DNA of 12,752 nucleotides from contig JAVEEJ010000308.1 of the NCBI GenBank assembly GCA_030840515.1, positions 1 to 12,752 on the forward strand, written 5' to 3'. Both the position numbers and the translations under genes were made by a program. Positions 6,638-12,752 of the stretch are shown here, one piece after another (position 1 is the first letter of the stretch; each line of letters opens with the position of its first letter). The notes under the pieces were generated by a model, which searched no databases, was not told where the DNA came from, and worked only from the letters and a program-made list of their open reading frames with translations. This stretch comes from Frankiaceae bacterium. Lineage in GTDB: Bacteria > Actinomycetota > Actinomycetes > JAVEEJ01.

Positions 6638-8433
6638 GCACCGCGTGGCGCCAGCTCCGGCGCTCGGCACGGCGCTACCGGAGACGCCTGAGGCGTCGCA
6701 TCCTCCCCATCAGCCTGATCGCGATCGCGGTAGTGGCTCTTGCCGTGGCTTGGCTTGCCTGGACGGCTGATCACGCGCGCCGGGACCTGGTCGCGGTCAG
6801 GTCGGGCCTGCCGGCGGTTACCGCCGCACTGCGCGCCGGGGACGGTCCCGCGGCGAGCCGCGCCCTCAGCGCGATCCAAGGTCACGCGCGCAGTGCCGAG
6901 CAGCACACGTCGGACCCTTTGTGGTGGGCGGTGTCCAAGCTCCCGGTGGTAGGGCGCACCCCCGCCCAGGTCCGCGGCGTCTCGGCGGCGGTGCATCAGC
7001 TGACTCAGGAGACGCTGCCAACGGCGGTCCTCATCGCGGACAAGCTTCGACCCAGCCGGGTGCGACCCGCCGAAGGCCTGGTCGACGTGGGCGTCGTCGC
7101 TGCGTCGGCCGCTGATGCGCACCGCGCTGCCCGCACCAGCGGGGACGTCCTCAAGCAGCTGCGGGCGACGCCCTCACACGGACTGCTCGCCTCGGTGGAC
7201 GCGGCGCGCCTGGCGTTGCTTGCCGAGGTGCGACGGGCTCATGACGCCCTCAGCGCAGTGGACCTCGCAACACATGTGCTGCCGCAGATGCTCGGCAACG
7301 AGGGCACCAAGCGCTACTTCGTGGCCTTCCAGAACAACGCCGAGGCGCGCGCGACCGGTGGCCTTGTCGGCTCCTACGCCATTCTGCAAGCCGACCACGG
7401 CAAGCTGACGCTTGCCCACGTGGGCAGCGCGCGCGAGCTGCCACTGACCGCGAAACCGGTCGTCGAGCTGGGGGCCGAGTACGACGCCCGTTACCGGTCG
7501 CAGGCGCCGGCGCGCGACATCAGGAACTCCAACGCGAGCCCGCACTTCCCTTACGCGGCGCAGATCTGGCAGGGCCTCTGGCAGCAGCGCACCGGTGAGC
7601 AGCTGGACGGCGCGTTCGCGGTGGATCCAGTGGCGGCGTCCTACGTGCTGGGCGCGACGGGCTCGGTCGTGCTCGGCAATGGGCGGGTGGTGACGGGGAG
7701 CAGCCTCGTCGACCTCGTGGAGAGCCGCAGCTACGCGGAGATCAGCGACTCCGCAGTGCGTGACCAGTTCCAGTCGGCGGTCGCCTCGGCCGTGTTCAAG
7801 CGCATCGTCCGCGCTCGCGCCGATCAAGTGCACGGCCTGCTCACGGCGCTTGCCAAGGCCGCAGGCGAAGGGCGCGTGCTCGCCTACAGCAACACCGCCG
7901 ACATCGAACAGCGCCTGTCGGGCACCCGGGTGGCCGGCGTACTCGCGGAGCAGACCGGACCGTTCGCCGGTGTCGTGATCACCAATGCGGCGGGTTCCAA
8001 GCTGGACTACTACTTGCGCCGTTCCGTGCGCTACGAGGCGAGCGCGTGCGGGGCCTCGCGGCGCATCAGCCAGGTCCGGGTGCGGCTGGCGAACACGGCA
8101 CCGGGCCGGGGGCTGCCGAGCTACGTGACGGTCCGGGCGGACGTCACGGGGAAGCCGCCCCCGGCGGGCACGGAACGGCTCCTCGTCTCGCTCTACGCCA
8201 CGCCCGGAGCGCAGCTGCTCTCCGTCACCCAGGACGGGTTGCGCATCGGCGCCGTCAGCGAGCACGAGCGCGGCCATCCGGTGTTCACAGTCGACGTGGA
8301 GATCCCGCCCTCGAGTGCGATCACGCTGGCCTACACGGTCGACGAGCCCTCACTTCACGGGGCCCCGCAGGTGCCGCTTCAGCCGCTCGTGGACGACCCG
8401 GGCGTCTCGGTGCGCGTGCCCGTCTGCAGCTGA
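6634..8433 (+). CDS. DUF4012 membrane-anchored protein, probable CTG start
   Basis: This protein of about 599 residues has a short, very basic cytoplasmic N-terminus (many Arg in residues 9-22), one membrane helix (about 23-43) and a large outside domain. The DUF4012 signature is clear: LGNEGTKRYFVAFQNNAEAR (220-239) then ATGGLVGSY, followed further on by NSNASPHFPYAAQIW and GAFAVDPVAASYVLGATG. DUF4012 proteins often sit in actinobacterial polysaccharide loci; their biochemical activity is not established. The first ATG/GTG/TTG in frame is GTG 6733, but it lies in the middle of the membrane helix. Upstream, the frame is open and codes the basic stretch and the first half of the helix, with CTG 6634 sharing CTGA with the LPFTG stop, eight bases after GGTGG. 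That makes CTG 6634 the most natural start; conventional callers would give 6733-8433. The C-terminus ends PGVSVRVPVCS. The gene converges on rmlD with nine bases between stops. Confidence 0.85.
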   Translation: MSTAWRQLRRSARRYRRRLRRRILPISLIAIAVVALAVAWLAWTADHARRDLVAVRSGLPAVTAALRAGDGPAASRALSAIQGHARSAEQHTSDPLWWAVSKLPVVGRTPAQVRGVSAAVHQLTQETLPTAVLIADKLRPSRVRPAEGLVDVGVVAASAADAHRAARTSGDVLKQLRATPSHGLLASVDAARLALLAEVRRAHDALSAVDLATHVLPQMLGNEGTKRYFVAFQNNAEARATGGLVGSYAILQADHGKLTLAHVGSARELPLTAKPVVELGAEYDARYRSQAPARDIRNSNASPHFPYAAQIWQGLWQQRTGEQLDGAFAVDPVAASYVLGATGSVVLGNGRVVTGSSLVDLVESRSYAEISDSAVRDQFQSAVASAVFKRIVRARADQVHGLLTALAKAAGEGRVLAYSNTADIEQRLSGTRVAGVLAEQTGPFAGVVITNAAGSKLDYYLRRSVRYEASACGASRRISQVRVRLANTAPGRGLPSYVTVRADVTGKPPPAGTERLLVSLYATPGAQLLSVTQDGLRIGAVSEHERGHPVFTVDVEIPPSSAITLAYTVDEPSLHGAPQVPLQPLVDDPGVSVRVPVCS

Positions 8434-8447
8434 GTCGATCGCTCAGC
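8429..8447. terminator. Inverted repeat across the convergent stops of DUF4012 and rmlD
   Basis: GCTGAG (8429-8434) pairs with CTCAGC (8442-8447), and the spacer CGATCG (8436-8441) is itself self-complementary. The repeat contains the TGA of both convergent genes. Being symmetric, it could form a hairpin in either transcript. No T tract follows on either strand, so an intrinsic terminator is only possible, not shown. Confidence 0.35.
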
Positions 8448-9297
8448 GGGCGCTGATCGTCGGCAGGACCTCGCTCAGCGCCTCGTGCCAGTCACGCAGC
8501 GGCTCCATCCCCGCACCAGCCCACCGGTCGTGTCCGAGCACGCTCCAAGCCGGCCGGGGCGCCGGGCGAGGGAAGGCCGCGCTCGTGGTGGGCAGCACCC
8601 GCTGCGGGTCCGCACCCAGCAGGCGGAAGATGGCCTGCGCCAGGCCGTGCCACGACGTCTGGCCGGTCGCGGTGCCGTGATAAATGCCGGGACCAGCCTG
8701 CGAGTTGCTCACGAGCTCGACAAGGCGGGCTGCGAGATCGCGCGTGCAGGTCGGCTGCCCCACCTGGTCGGTGACGACCTGCACGGTCTCGCGCTCCTGC
8801 TCCAGGCGGCGCATGGTCGCGACGAAGCTCGGGCCGTTCGCCCCGTAGAGCCAGGCTGTGCGCACCACCTGCCCGCCGGCCCCGAGTGCAGCCCGCTCGC
8901 CCGCGAGCTTGGTGCGGCCGTAGGCGTTGATCGGGTCAGGGGCCGCGTCCTCCGAGTACGGCGTTCCCACTGCGTCACCGCGGAACACGTAGTCCGTCGA
9001 GATCTGGAGCAAGCGCGCGCCCGAGCGTCGCGCGGCAGTGGCCAGGTGCTCGACCGCAGTGCCATTGATGGCGAGCGCCCGCGTCTCGTGCGCCTCCGCA
9101 GCGTCCACGTCGGTCCAGGCCGCGCAGTTCAGGATCGCGTCGGGCTGGGCGTCGGCGACGAGGCCGTCCACCTGCGCGGGCACGGTCAGGTCCGCGTCTG
9201 CCACGTCGACTGCGGTCACGTCGTGGCCCGCCGCCGACGCGGCGGTCACGACATCAGTGCCGAGCATCCCCGCGGCACCCGTGACGAGGAGCCTCAT
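8443..9297 (-). CDS. rmlD: dTDP-4-dehydrorhamnose reductase
   Basis: This 284-residue short-chain dehydrogenase catalyses the last step of dTDP-L-rhamnose synthesis, NAD(P)H-dependent reduction of dTDP-4-keto-L-rhamnose in the cytosol. The N-terminal Rossmann motif is GAAGMLG (7-13). LNCAAWTDVDAAE (56-68) is the strongly conserved RmlD segment. STDYVF (100-105) and the catalytic Y126-xxx-K130 in NAYGRTK follow. RTAWLYG (146-152) and the substrate-domain QVGQPT are also typical. Length matches the family. ATG 9297 shares ATGA with the rmlB stop, indicating translational coupling; the longer in-frame GTG 9324 lies inside rmlB and adds a non-family extension. It is the last gene of the minus-strand rmlABD operon. 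Confidence 0.95.
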   Translation of the reverse strand: MRLLVTGAAGMLGTDVVTAASAAGHDVTAVDVADADLTVPAQVDGLVADAQPDAILNCAAWTDVDAAEAHETRALAINGTAVEHLATAARRSGARLLQISTDYVFRGDAVGTPYSEDAAPDPINAYGRTKLAGERAALGAGGQVVRTAWLYGANGPSFVATMRRLEQERETVQVVTDQVGQPTCTRDLAARLVELVSNSQAGPGIYHGTATGQTSWHGLAQAIFRLLGADPQRVLPTTSAAFPRPAPRPAWSVLGHDRWAGAGMEPLRDWHEALSEVLPTISAR

Positions 9298-10262
9298 GCC
9301 CCAGCCTTCAGGGGCCGCCACCACTTCTCGTTGGCGCGATACCAGTCCACGGTCTCGGCCAAGCCTTCGGTGAACCGCCGCTGTGGTGCGTACCCGAGCT
9401 GTCGCAGCTTCGAGTCGTCGACCGAGTAGCGCAGGTCGTGGCCGAGGCGGTCGGGCACTCGCTCGACCATCTCCTCACCAGCACCCACCGCTTGCAGGAT
9501 GAGCGCCGTCAAGTCGCGGTTCGCCAGCTCCTCCCCGCCGCCGATGTTGTAGCTCTCTCCGGCAACGCCCTGCTCGAGCACCACCTGCACGCCGCGGCAG
9601 TGGTCGGCCACGTGCAGCCAGTCCCGCACGTTGCGACCGTCGCCGTACAACGGGACCTTGAGCCCGTCGATGAGGTTGGTCACGAACAGCGGGATGACCT
9701 TCTCCGGGTACTGGTAGGGCCCGTAGTTGTTGCTGCAGCGTGTGGTGGAGATGTTGAGCCCGTAGGTGCGGTGATAGGCGCGGGCGAGCAACTCAGCCCC
9801 CGCTTTGGCAGCGGAGTAGGGAGAGTTGGGAAGCAGCGGGCTGTCTTCGGTCCACGATCCGCTCTCGATCGATCCGTACACCTCGTCGGTGCCGATGTGC
9901 ACCACGCGCGATGTATTCGCCTGAAGGCAGGCGTCGAAGAGTGTCTGGGCGCCCACCACGTTGGTGACCACGAAGTCAGCGGCTCCCGTGATGGAGCGGT
10001 CCACGTGGGTCTCTGCGGCGAAGTTGATGACGGCGTCGTGGCCCGGGAGGAGGTCGGCCAGCAGCCCGCCGTCGCAGATGTCGCCTTGCACGAAGGTCAT
10101 GCGCTCGTCGTCCGCGACGGGTGCGAGGTTGGCGAGGTTGCCCGCGTAGGTGAGCTTGTCGAGGACCGTGATCCGCGGAGGCTCGCCGTACTCGCCCGCC
10201 AATGCCGAGCGCACGTAGTGCGAGCCGATGAAGCCGGCACCGCCGGTGACGAGCAGCCGCAC
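9294..10262 (-). CDS. rmlB: dTDP-glucose 4,6-dehydratase
   Basis: This 322-residue extended SDR enzyme converts dTDP-glucose into dTDP-4-keto-6-deoxyglucose with bound NAD, the second step of rhamnose synthesis. The NAD-binding motif GGAGFIG is at 7-13. INFAAETHVDRSI (79-91), the catalytic TDEVYG (125-130, Thr-Asp-Glu triad) and Y149-xxx-K153 in SPYSAAKAG follow. TRCSNNYGPYQYPEKVIPLF (174-193) is diagnostic for RmlB rather than UDP-glucose epimerase. GTG 10262 starts one base after the rmlA stop and gives the exact family N-terminus; no strong ribosome binding site is seen, consistent with coupling to rmlA. The 3' end overlaps rmlD by four bases. Length and all active-site residues are normal. 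Confidence 0.96.
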   Translation of the reverse strand: MRLLVTGGAGFIGSHYVRSALAGEYGEPPRITVLDKLTYAGNLANLAPVADDERMTFVQGDICDGGLLADLLPGHDAVINFAAETHVDRSITGAADFVVTNVVGAQTLFDACLQANTSRVVHIGTDEVYGSIESGSWTEDSPLLPNSPYSAAKAGAELLARAYHRTYGLNISTTRCSNNYGPYQYPEKVIPLFVTNLIDGLKVPLYGDGRNVRDWLHVADHCRGVQVVLEQGVAGESYNIGGGEELANRDLTALILQAVGAGEEMVERVPDRLGHDLRYSVDDSKLRQLGYAPQRRFTEGLAETVDWYRANEKWWRPLKAGA

Positions 10263-10263
10263 G

Positions 10264-11331
10264 TCAGCCGCTGATCTGCACGCGGGAGTGGTCGCCGAGC
10301 ACCAGGCGGTGGGCGCGCGGCGTGCGCGGCGCGGGCCGGACCTCGACGTCGCGGCCGATCAGGCTGGCTTCGACCCGGCGCACGCCGATGATCGACGAAC
10401 GCGAGAGCACGATGGAGAACTCGATCTCGGTGTCCTCCAGATGGCACTCCGCCTCGATGGAGGTGAAGGGGCCGACGTAGGAGTCCACCACCGTCGTGCC
10501 GGCACCGATCAGCGCGGGACCGACAATGCGGGAGCCCTTCACGATCGCGCCCGGCTCGATGACCACGCGCCCCACCAGCTCACTGGCCGCGTCGACGTCG
10601 CCGTCGATCCGGCGCTCCATGCCTTCGAGGACGCTGCGGTTCACCTCGAGCATGTCGGTGACGTTGCCGGTGTCCTTCCAGTAGCCGGAGATGACGTGAG
10701 AGCGCACCTGGCTGCCGTTGTCGAGCAGCCACTGGATCGCGTCGGTGATCTCGAGCTCTCCGCGCCGGCTCGGCTTGATCGCGGTGACCGCGTCATGGAT
10801 CCGCGGCCCGAACAGGTAGACACCGACGAGGGCCAGGTCACTCTTCGGATGAGCGGGCTTCTCCTCGAGTGCGGTGACCTGGCCGGCGTCGTCAAGCACG
10901 GCCACGCCGAACTCGTGCGGGTTGGGAACGCGGGTCAGCAGGATCGAGGCGTGCGGCGACGTCGCGGTGAAGTCCTCGACGATGTCGGAGATCCCGCCGA
11001 CGATGAAGTTGTCCCCGAGGTACATGACGAAGTCGTCCTCGCCCAGGAACTCCCGGCTGACCAGCACCGCGTGGGCGAGGCCGCGGGGGGCGTCCTGGCG
11101 GATGTAGGTCACCTCGAGGCCGAACTGCTCACCGGAGCCCACCGCTGCGCGGATCTCCGGCTCGGTGTCCCCGACCACGATGCCGACCTCGCGGATCCCG
11201 CACGCGGCGAGCGCCTCGAGGCCGTAGAACAACACCGGCTTGTTGGCGACGGGGACCAGCTGCTTGGCGCTGGTGTGGGTGAGCGGCCGGAGCCGGGTGC
11301 CCGCGCCACCACTGAGCACGAGGCCTTTCAT
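10264..11331 (-). CDS. rmlA: Glucose-1-phosphate thymidylyltransferase, long form
   Basis: This 355-residue nucleotidyltransferase makes dTDP-glucose from glucose-1-phosphate and dTTP, the entry step to dTDP-rhamnose. The N-terminal domain has LSGGAGTRLRPLT (6-18) and KQLVPVANKP (23-32), with PRGLAHAV (82-89), the metal-binding YLGDN (104-108) and EEKP (156-159). Beyond about residue 240 lies a second domain with hexapeptide character (VVIEPGAIVKGSRIVGPALI, VDSYVGPF, IEFSIVLSRSSIIG), i.e. a left-handed beta-helix. This long form resembles StrD-type enzymes rather than the short (about 290-residue) RmlA. ATG 11331 is preceded by a GAGGGA site seven bases upstream. It is the first gene of the minus-strand operon and is divergent from rmlC with a 59-base gap. 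Confidence 0.93.
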   Translation of the reverse strand: MKGLVLSGGAGTRLRPLTHTSAKQLVPVANKPVLFYGLEALAACGIREVGIVVGDTEPEIRAAVGSGEQFGLEVTYIRQDAPRGLAHAVLVSREFLGEDDFVMYLGDNFIVGGISDIVEDFTATSPHASILLTRVPNPHEFGVAVLDDAGQVTALEEKPAHPKSDLALVGVYLFGPRIHDAVTAIKPSRRGELEITDAIQWLLDNGSQVRSHVISGYWKDTGNVTDMLEVNRSVLEGMERRIDGDVDAASELVGRVVIEPGAIVKGSRIVGPALIGAGTTVVDSYVGPFTSIEAECHLEDTEIEFSIVLSRSSIIGVRRVEASLIGRDVEVRPAPRTPRAHRLVLGDHSRVQISG

Positions 11332-11390
11332 CAGCGTCCCTCTCGTCTACGGTCCGGTCAGACACTAGACGGGAAGGGGCGCGCATCCTC
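11332..11390. promoter_or_regulatory. Divergent promoter region between rmlA and rmlC
   Basis: This 59-base gap must carry both promoters if neither gene is read from elsewhere. TAGTGT on the minus strand (11367-11362) and TACGGT on the plus strand (11348-11353) match TANNNT and would give leaders of about 24 and 31 bases respectively. They lie so close that the two polymerases would compete. No convincing -35 hexamers were found. GGAAGGGG (11372-11379) is a distant ribosome binding site candidate for rmlC. Confidence 0.35.
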
Positions 11391-11948
11391 GTGGATCCTC
11401 TGAGCATCGAGGGGGCCTGGGTCTACCAGCCGCGCCAGTTCGGCGACGAGCGCGGCGTGTTCTACGAGGCGTTCCGGGCCGCCGACCTGCAGCTCGCGAG
11501 CGGGCGGCGGCTCGAGCTGGCCCAGGTGAACACCTCGGTCTCGCGCCGAGGCGTCGTCCGCGGCATCCACTTCGCCGATGTCCCGCCGGGACAGGCCAAG
11601 TACGTCAGCTGCGTCCGCGGGGCCGTGCTCGACGTCGTGGTCGACGTGCGGGTGGGCTCGCCCACGTTCGGCGAGTGGGAGGCGGTTCGGCTCGACGACG
11701 TCGACCGGCGATCGGTCTTCATCTCGGAGGGGCTGGGGCACGGATTCGCGGCGCTGACCGACGACGCCACCGTGGTCTACCTGTGCTCGACGGGCTACGA
11801 CCCGGCTGTCGAGCGGGGGATCGCCCCGCTGGACCCCGCACTCGGCATCGACTGGGGCGTCGACGCGCCGGTGCTGTCGGCGAAGGACAGCCAGGCGCCG
11901 TCGCTCAGCGCGGCTTCCGCCGAGGGGTGGCTGCCGCACTACGGGTGA
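11391..11948 (+). CDS. rmlC: dTDP-4-dehydrorhamnose 3,5-epimerase
   Basis: This 185-residue cupin-fold enzyme epimerises C3 and C5 of dTDP-4-keto-6-deoxyglucose, the third step of dTDP-L-rhamnose synthesis. The core is complete: DERGVFYEAFR (19-29), QVNTSVSRRGVVRGIHFADV (45-64) with H60 as the likely catalytic base, PPGQAKYVSCVRGAVLDVVV (65-84), SPTFGEWE (90-97), SEGLGHGFAAL (112-122) and VYLCSTGYDPAVERGI (129-144) including the expected active-site Tyr (Y130). The GTG start at 11391 fits the family N-terminus. The gene is divergent from rmlABD, so the four-gene pathway is complete but split into two transcripts. Its last 44 bases overlap the 3' end of a small convergent gene. Confidence 0.95.
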   Translation: MDPLSIEGAWVYQPRQFGDERGVFYEAFRAADLQLASGRRLELAQVNTSVSRRGVVRGIHFADVPPGQAKYVSCVRGAVLDVVVDVRVGSPTFGEWEAVRLDDVDRRSVFISEGLGHGFAALTDDATVVYLCSTGYDPAVERGIAPLDPALGIDWGVDAPVLSAKDSQAPSLSAASAEGWLPHYG

Positions 11949-12192
11949 CCGGCGCGGCGGCCGGGCCTTCTCGCAGCTCCACCTTCAGCTGCGTGACCTC
12001 GGTGTTGAGCCGCTCGATGAGCACGGTCTGGCGGCGCACCACCTGGGACAGGTCGATGAGCATCCGCTCCAGCCGGTCCAAGGTGGCCGGCCCCCGGGGG
12101 GCGTCGAGCCTGGTCGCGGCCTCGACCGCGCGCCTGGCACGCCTCCCGCGGGTCGGAACGAGCCCTTCGTCCCATTCCTCGGGTGCTGTCAT
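11905..12192 (-). CDS. Small coiled-coil protein of unknown function
   Basis: This is a 95-residue, highly charged, soluble protein with no recognisable enzyme motif. The N-terminal third is Arg/Ala-rich; residues 36-75 (from about PATLDRLERMLIDL through VTQLKVELRE) carry hydrophobic residues in a heptad-like spacing and should form a coiled coil; the tail is Ala/Pro/Arg-rich. The ATG at 12192 is preceded by AGGGTGG, which can serve as a ribosome binding site, and the same bases include TAGGGT exactly at -12 to -7, the position of a -10 element for a leaderless transcript. Its stop lies inside rmlC (44-base overlap). I do not recognise the family. Codon pattern and start signals favour a real gene; a polymer-locus scaffold or regulator is only speculation. 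Confidence 0.65.
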   Translation of the reverse strand: MTAPEEWDEGLVPTRGRRARRAVEAATRLDAPRGPATLDRLERMLIDLSQVVRRQTVLIERLNTEVTQLKVELREGPAAAPVTRSAAATPRRKPR

Positions 12193-12198
12193 GCCACC

Positions 12199-12204
12199 AC
12201 CCTA
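12199..12204 (-). promoter_or_regulatory. Candidate leaderless -10 (TAGGGT) for the coiled-coil gene
   Basis: On the minus strand TAGGGT spans -12 to -7 relative to ATG 12192, the spacing expected for an actinobacterial leaderless promoter. No proper -35 is seen; TGGACA occurs further up but only 11 bases away. Confidence 0.35.
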
Positions 12205-12358
12205 GGCGGGCGCCCTGTCCACCGGGCTGATTCGGCCGATTGGCCCCACGGGAGGGGAAGACCTCCGCCGATCGTCGTGTTGAGCGATCTAGGTCGGCAC
12301 CGGGCGCGACCTTTCGGGTCTCGGCGCGTTGAGCCTGATGAGACCTACTTTCCACCCC

Positions 12359-12364
12359 AGGGAG
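12359..12364 (+). promoter_or_regulatory. Ribosome binding site for the WecG/TagA gene
   Basis: AGGGAG lies seven bases before GTG 12372 and supports that start over the in-frame GTG at 12459. Confidence 0.6.
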
Positions 12365-12371
12365 AGCAGCC

Positions 12372-12752
12372 GTGGTAGCGCTGGAGCACCGTGTCGTGTC
12401 GCCTGTCATCAGGCGGCACAGCCGTGGGTGCCCGAGTGCCGCGCCCCGGCCCAGCCGCGTGGAGTTCATCGGCCGTCCGCTCGACGCCCTGACGATGGAC
12501 CAGACCGTCGGCCAGGTGCTCGCGATGGTCGAGTGCGGCATGCCGCACCAGCACGTGTGCCTCAACGCCGCCAAGGTGGTGCTCGCCGAGGACGACGCCA
12601 AGCTGCGCGACATCGTCGACAGCTGCGATCTCGTCAACGCCGACGGTCAGGCGGTCGTCTGGGCGTCGAAGCTGCTCGGCCAGCCGGTCCCCGAGCGCGT
12701 GGCCGGCGTGGACCTGTTCGAGCGCCTCCTCGGGGAGGCCGAGGAGCGTGGC
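12372..12752 (+). CDS. WecG/TagA/CpsF-family glycosyltransferase, N-terminal part (3' end outside window)
   Basis: This open frame gives the first 127 residues of a GT26 enzyme. Family members transfer an N-acetylmannosamine-type or related sugar onto an undecaprenyl-diphospho-sugar at the membrane, usually the second step of polymer assembly. Residues 31-51 (EFIGRPLDALTMDQTV...) are the typical first helix region; HVCLNAAKVVLAE (61-73), CDLVNADGQAVVWASKLLG (85-103) and PVPERVAGVDLFERLL (105-120) form the unmistakable family block, with D91 at the position of the catalytic aspartate of the ADG motif. The GTG at 12372 has a good AGGGAG site; it gives a 30-residue Arg/Pro-rich N-terminal extension that the family does not need, so GTG 12459 remains possible. 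The C-terminal part is cut by the window edge. It probably begins the next plus-strand transcript of the same locus. Confidence 0.88.
   Translation, partial: MVALEHRVVSPVIRRHSRGCPSAAPRPSRVEFIGRPLDALTMDQTVGQVLAMVECGMPHQHVCLNAAKVVLAEDDAKLRDIVDSCDLVNADGQAVVWASKLLGQPVPERVAGVDLFERLLGEAEERG

Larger units (their letters stand above)
12193..12371. other. Intergenic leader with several possible hairpins before the WecG/TagA gene
   Basis: No ORF is credible here. GGAGG (12251-12255) pairs with CCTCC (12262-12266). AGGTC (12291-12295) can pair with GACCT (12308-12312); GACC (12308-12311) can instead pair with GGTC (12317-12320); and GGTCTC (12317-12322) can pair with GAGACC (12340-12345). The last three compete with one another. 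A ten-base near repeat, CGTGTTGAGC (12276-12285) and CGCGTTGAGC (12325-12334), flanks them. TACTTT (12346-12351) is a -10 candidate. No known riboswitch class was recognised. Confidence 0.4.

Noticed and set aside
5780..6670. Upstream extension of the minus-strand GT4 frame to 646 codons
   Set aside because: The added part is antisense to the LPFTG gene and the intergenic region, and the GT4 domain begins properly at ATG 5779.
10228..11403. Plus-strand open frame of 391 codons opposite rmlA
   Set aside because: The rmlA product has full family motifs on the other strand; this translation shows only the biased composition of an antisense frame.
12335..12342. CTGATGAG resembling the hammerhead ribozyme core
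   Set aside because: The required GAAA segment and three-stem arrangement around it are missing, so it is a chance match.
1..12752. Mobile elements, CRISPR, tRNA, rRNA, toxin-antitoxin or defence genes
   Set aside because: No transposase, integrase, regular repeat array, tRNA-like cloverleaf or matching protein motif was seen on either strand.

Overview
The window comes from a very GC-rich genome, with G or C at most third codon positions, several GTG starts, TANNNT-type -10 candidates and an LPXTG-type surface protein. Together these suggest a Gram-positive actinomycete; the genus cannot be fixed from this sequence alone. It is one continuous stretch of an exopolysaccharide or cell-surface polysaccharide locus, cut at both ends. 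The left edge lies inside a CpsD/CapB-type tyrosine kinase gene. The right edge lies inside a WecG/TagA/CpsF-type glycosyltransferase gene.

Layout. Positions 1-4784 are a tightly packed plus-strand block: tyrosine kinase C-terminus, a GT2 rhamnosyltransferase-like enzyme, two GT-B glycosyltransferases and a multi-spanning Wzy/O-antigen-ligase-like polymerase. Starts and stops touch or overlap, so this is very probably one operon. A third GT-B (GT4) gene lies on the minus strand (4730-5779), and its 3' end runs 55 bases into the polymerase gene. A 210-base divergent intergenic region with promoter-like and hairpin sequences follows. It precedes a small sortase-anchored (LPFTG) secreted protein (5990-6637) and a DUF4012 membrane protein (about 6634-8433) whose natural start appears to be a CTG overlapping the previous stop. 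Positions 8443-11331 (minus) hold rmlA-rmlB-rmlD, and rmlC reads away from them at 11391-11948. Together these four make dTDP-L-rhamnose. A small coiled-coil protein (11905-12192, minus) and a 179-base leader with several possible hairpins come before the partial WecG/TagA gene.

How the genes fit together (inference from families): the Rml enzymes supply dTDP-L-rhamnose. The GT2 enzyme, the three GT-B enzymes and the WecG/TagA enzyme build a lipid-linked repeat unit on the cytoplasmic face, and the Wzy-like protein polymerises it outside. The tyrosine kinase controls chain length or export together with a membrane partner that should lie upstream. The LPFTG protein and the DUF4012 protein are the least explained parts and may act at the cell surface. 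No flippase (Wzx), initiating phosphoglycosyltransferase, sortase, tRNA, rRNA, CRISPR array, transposase or integrase is visible in the window.
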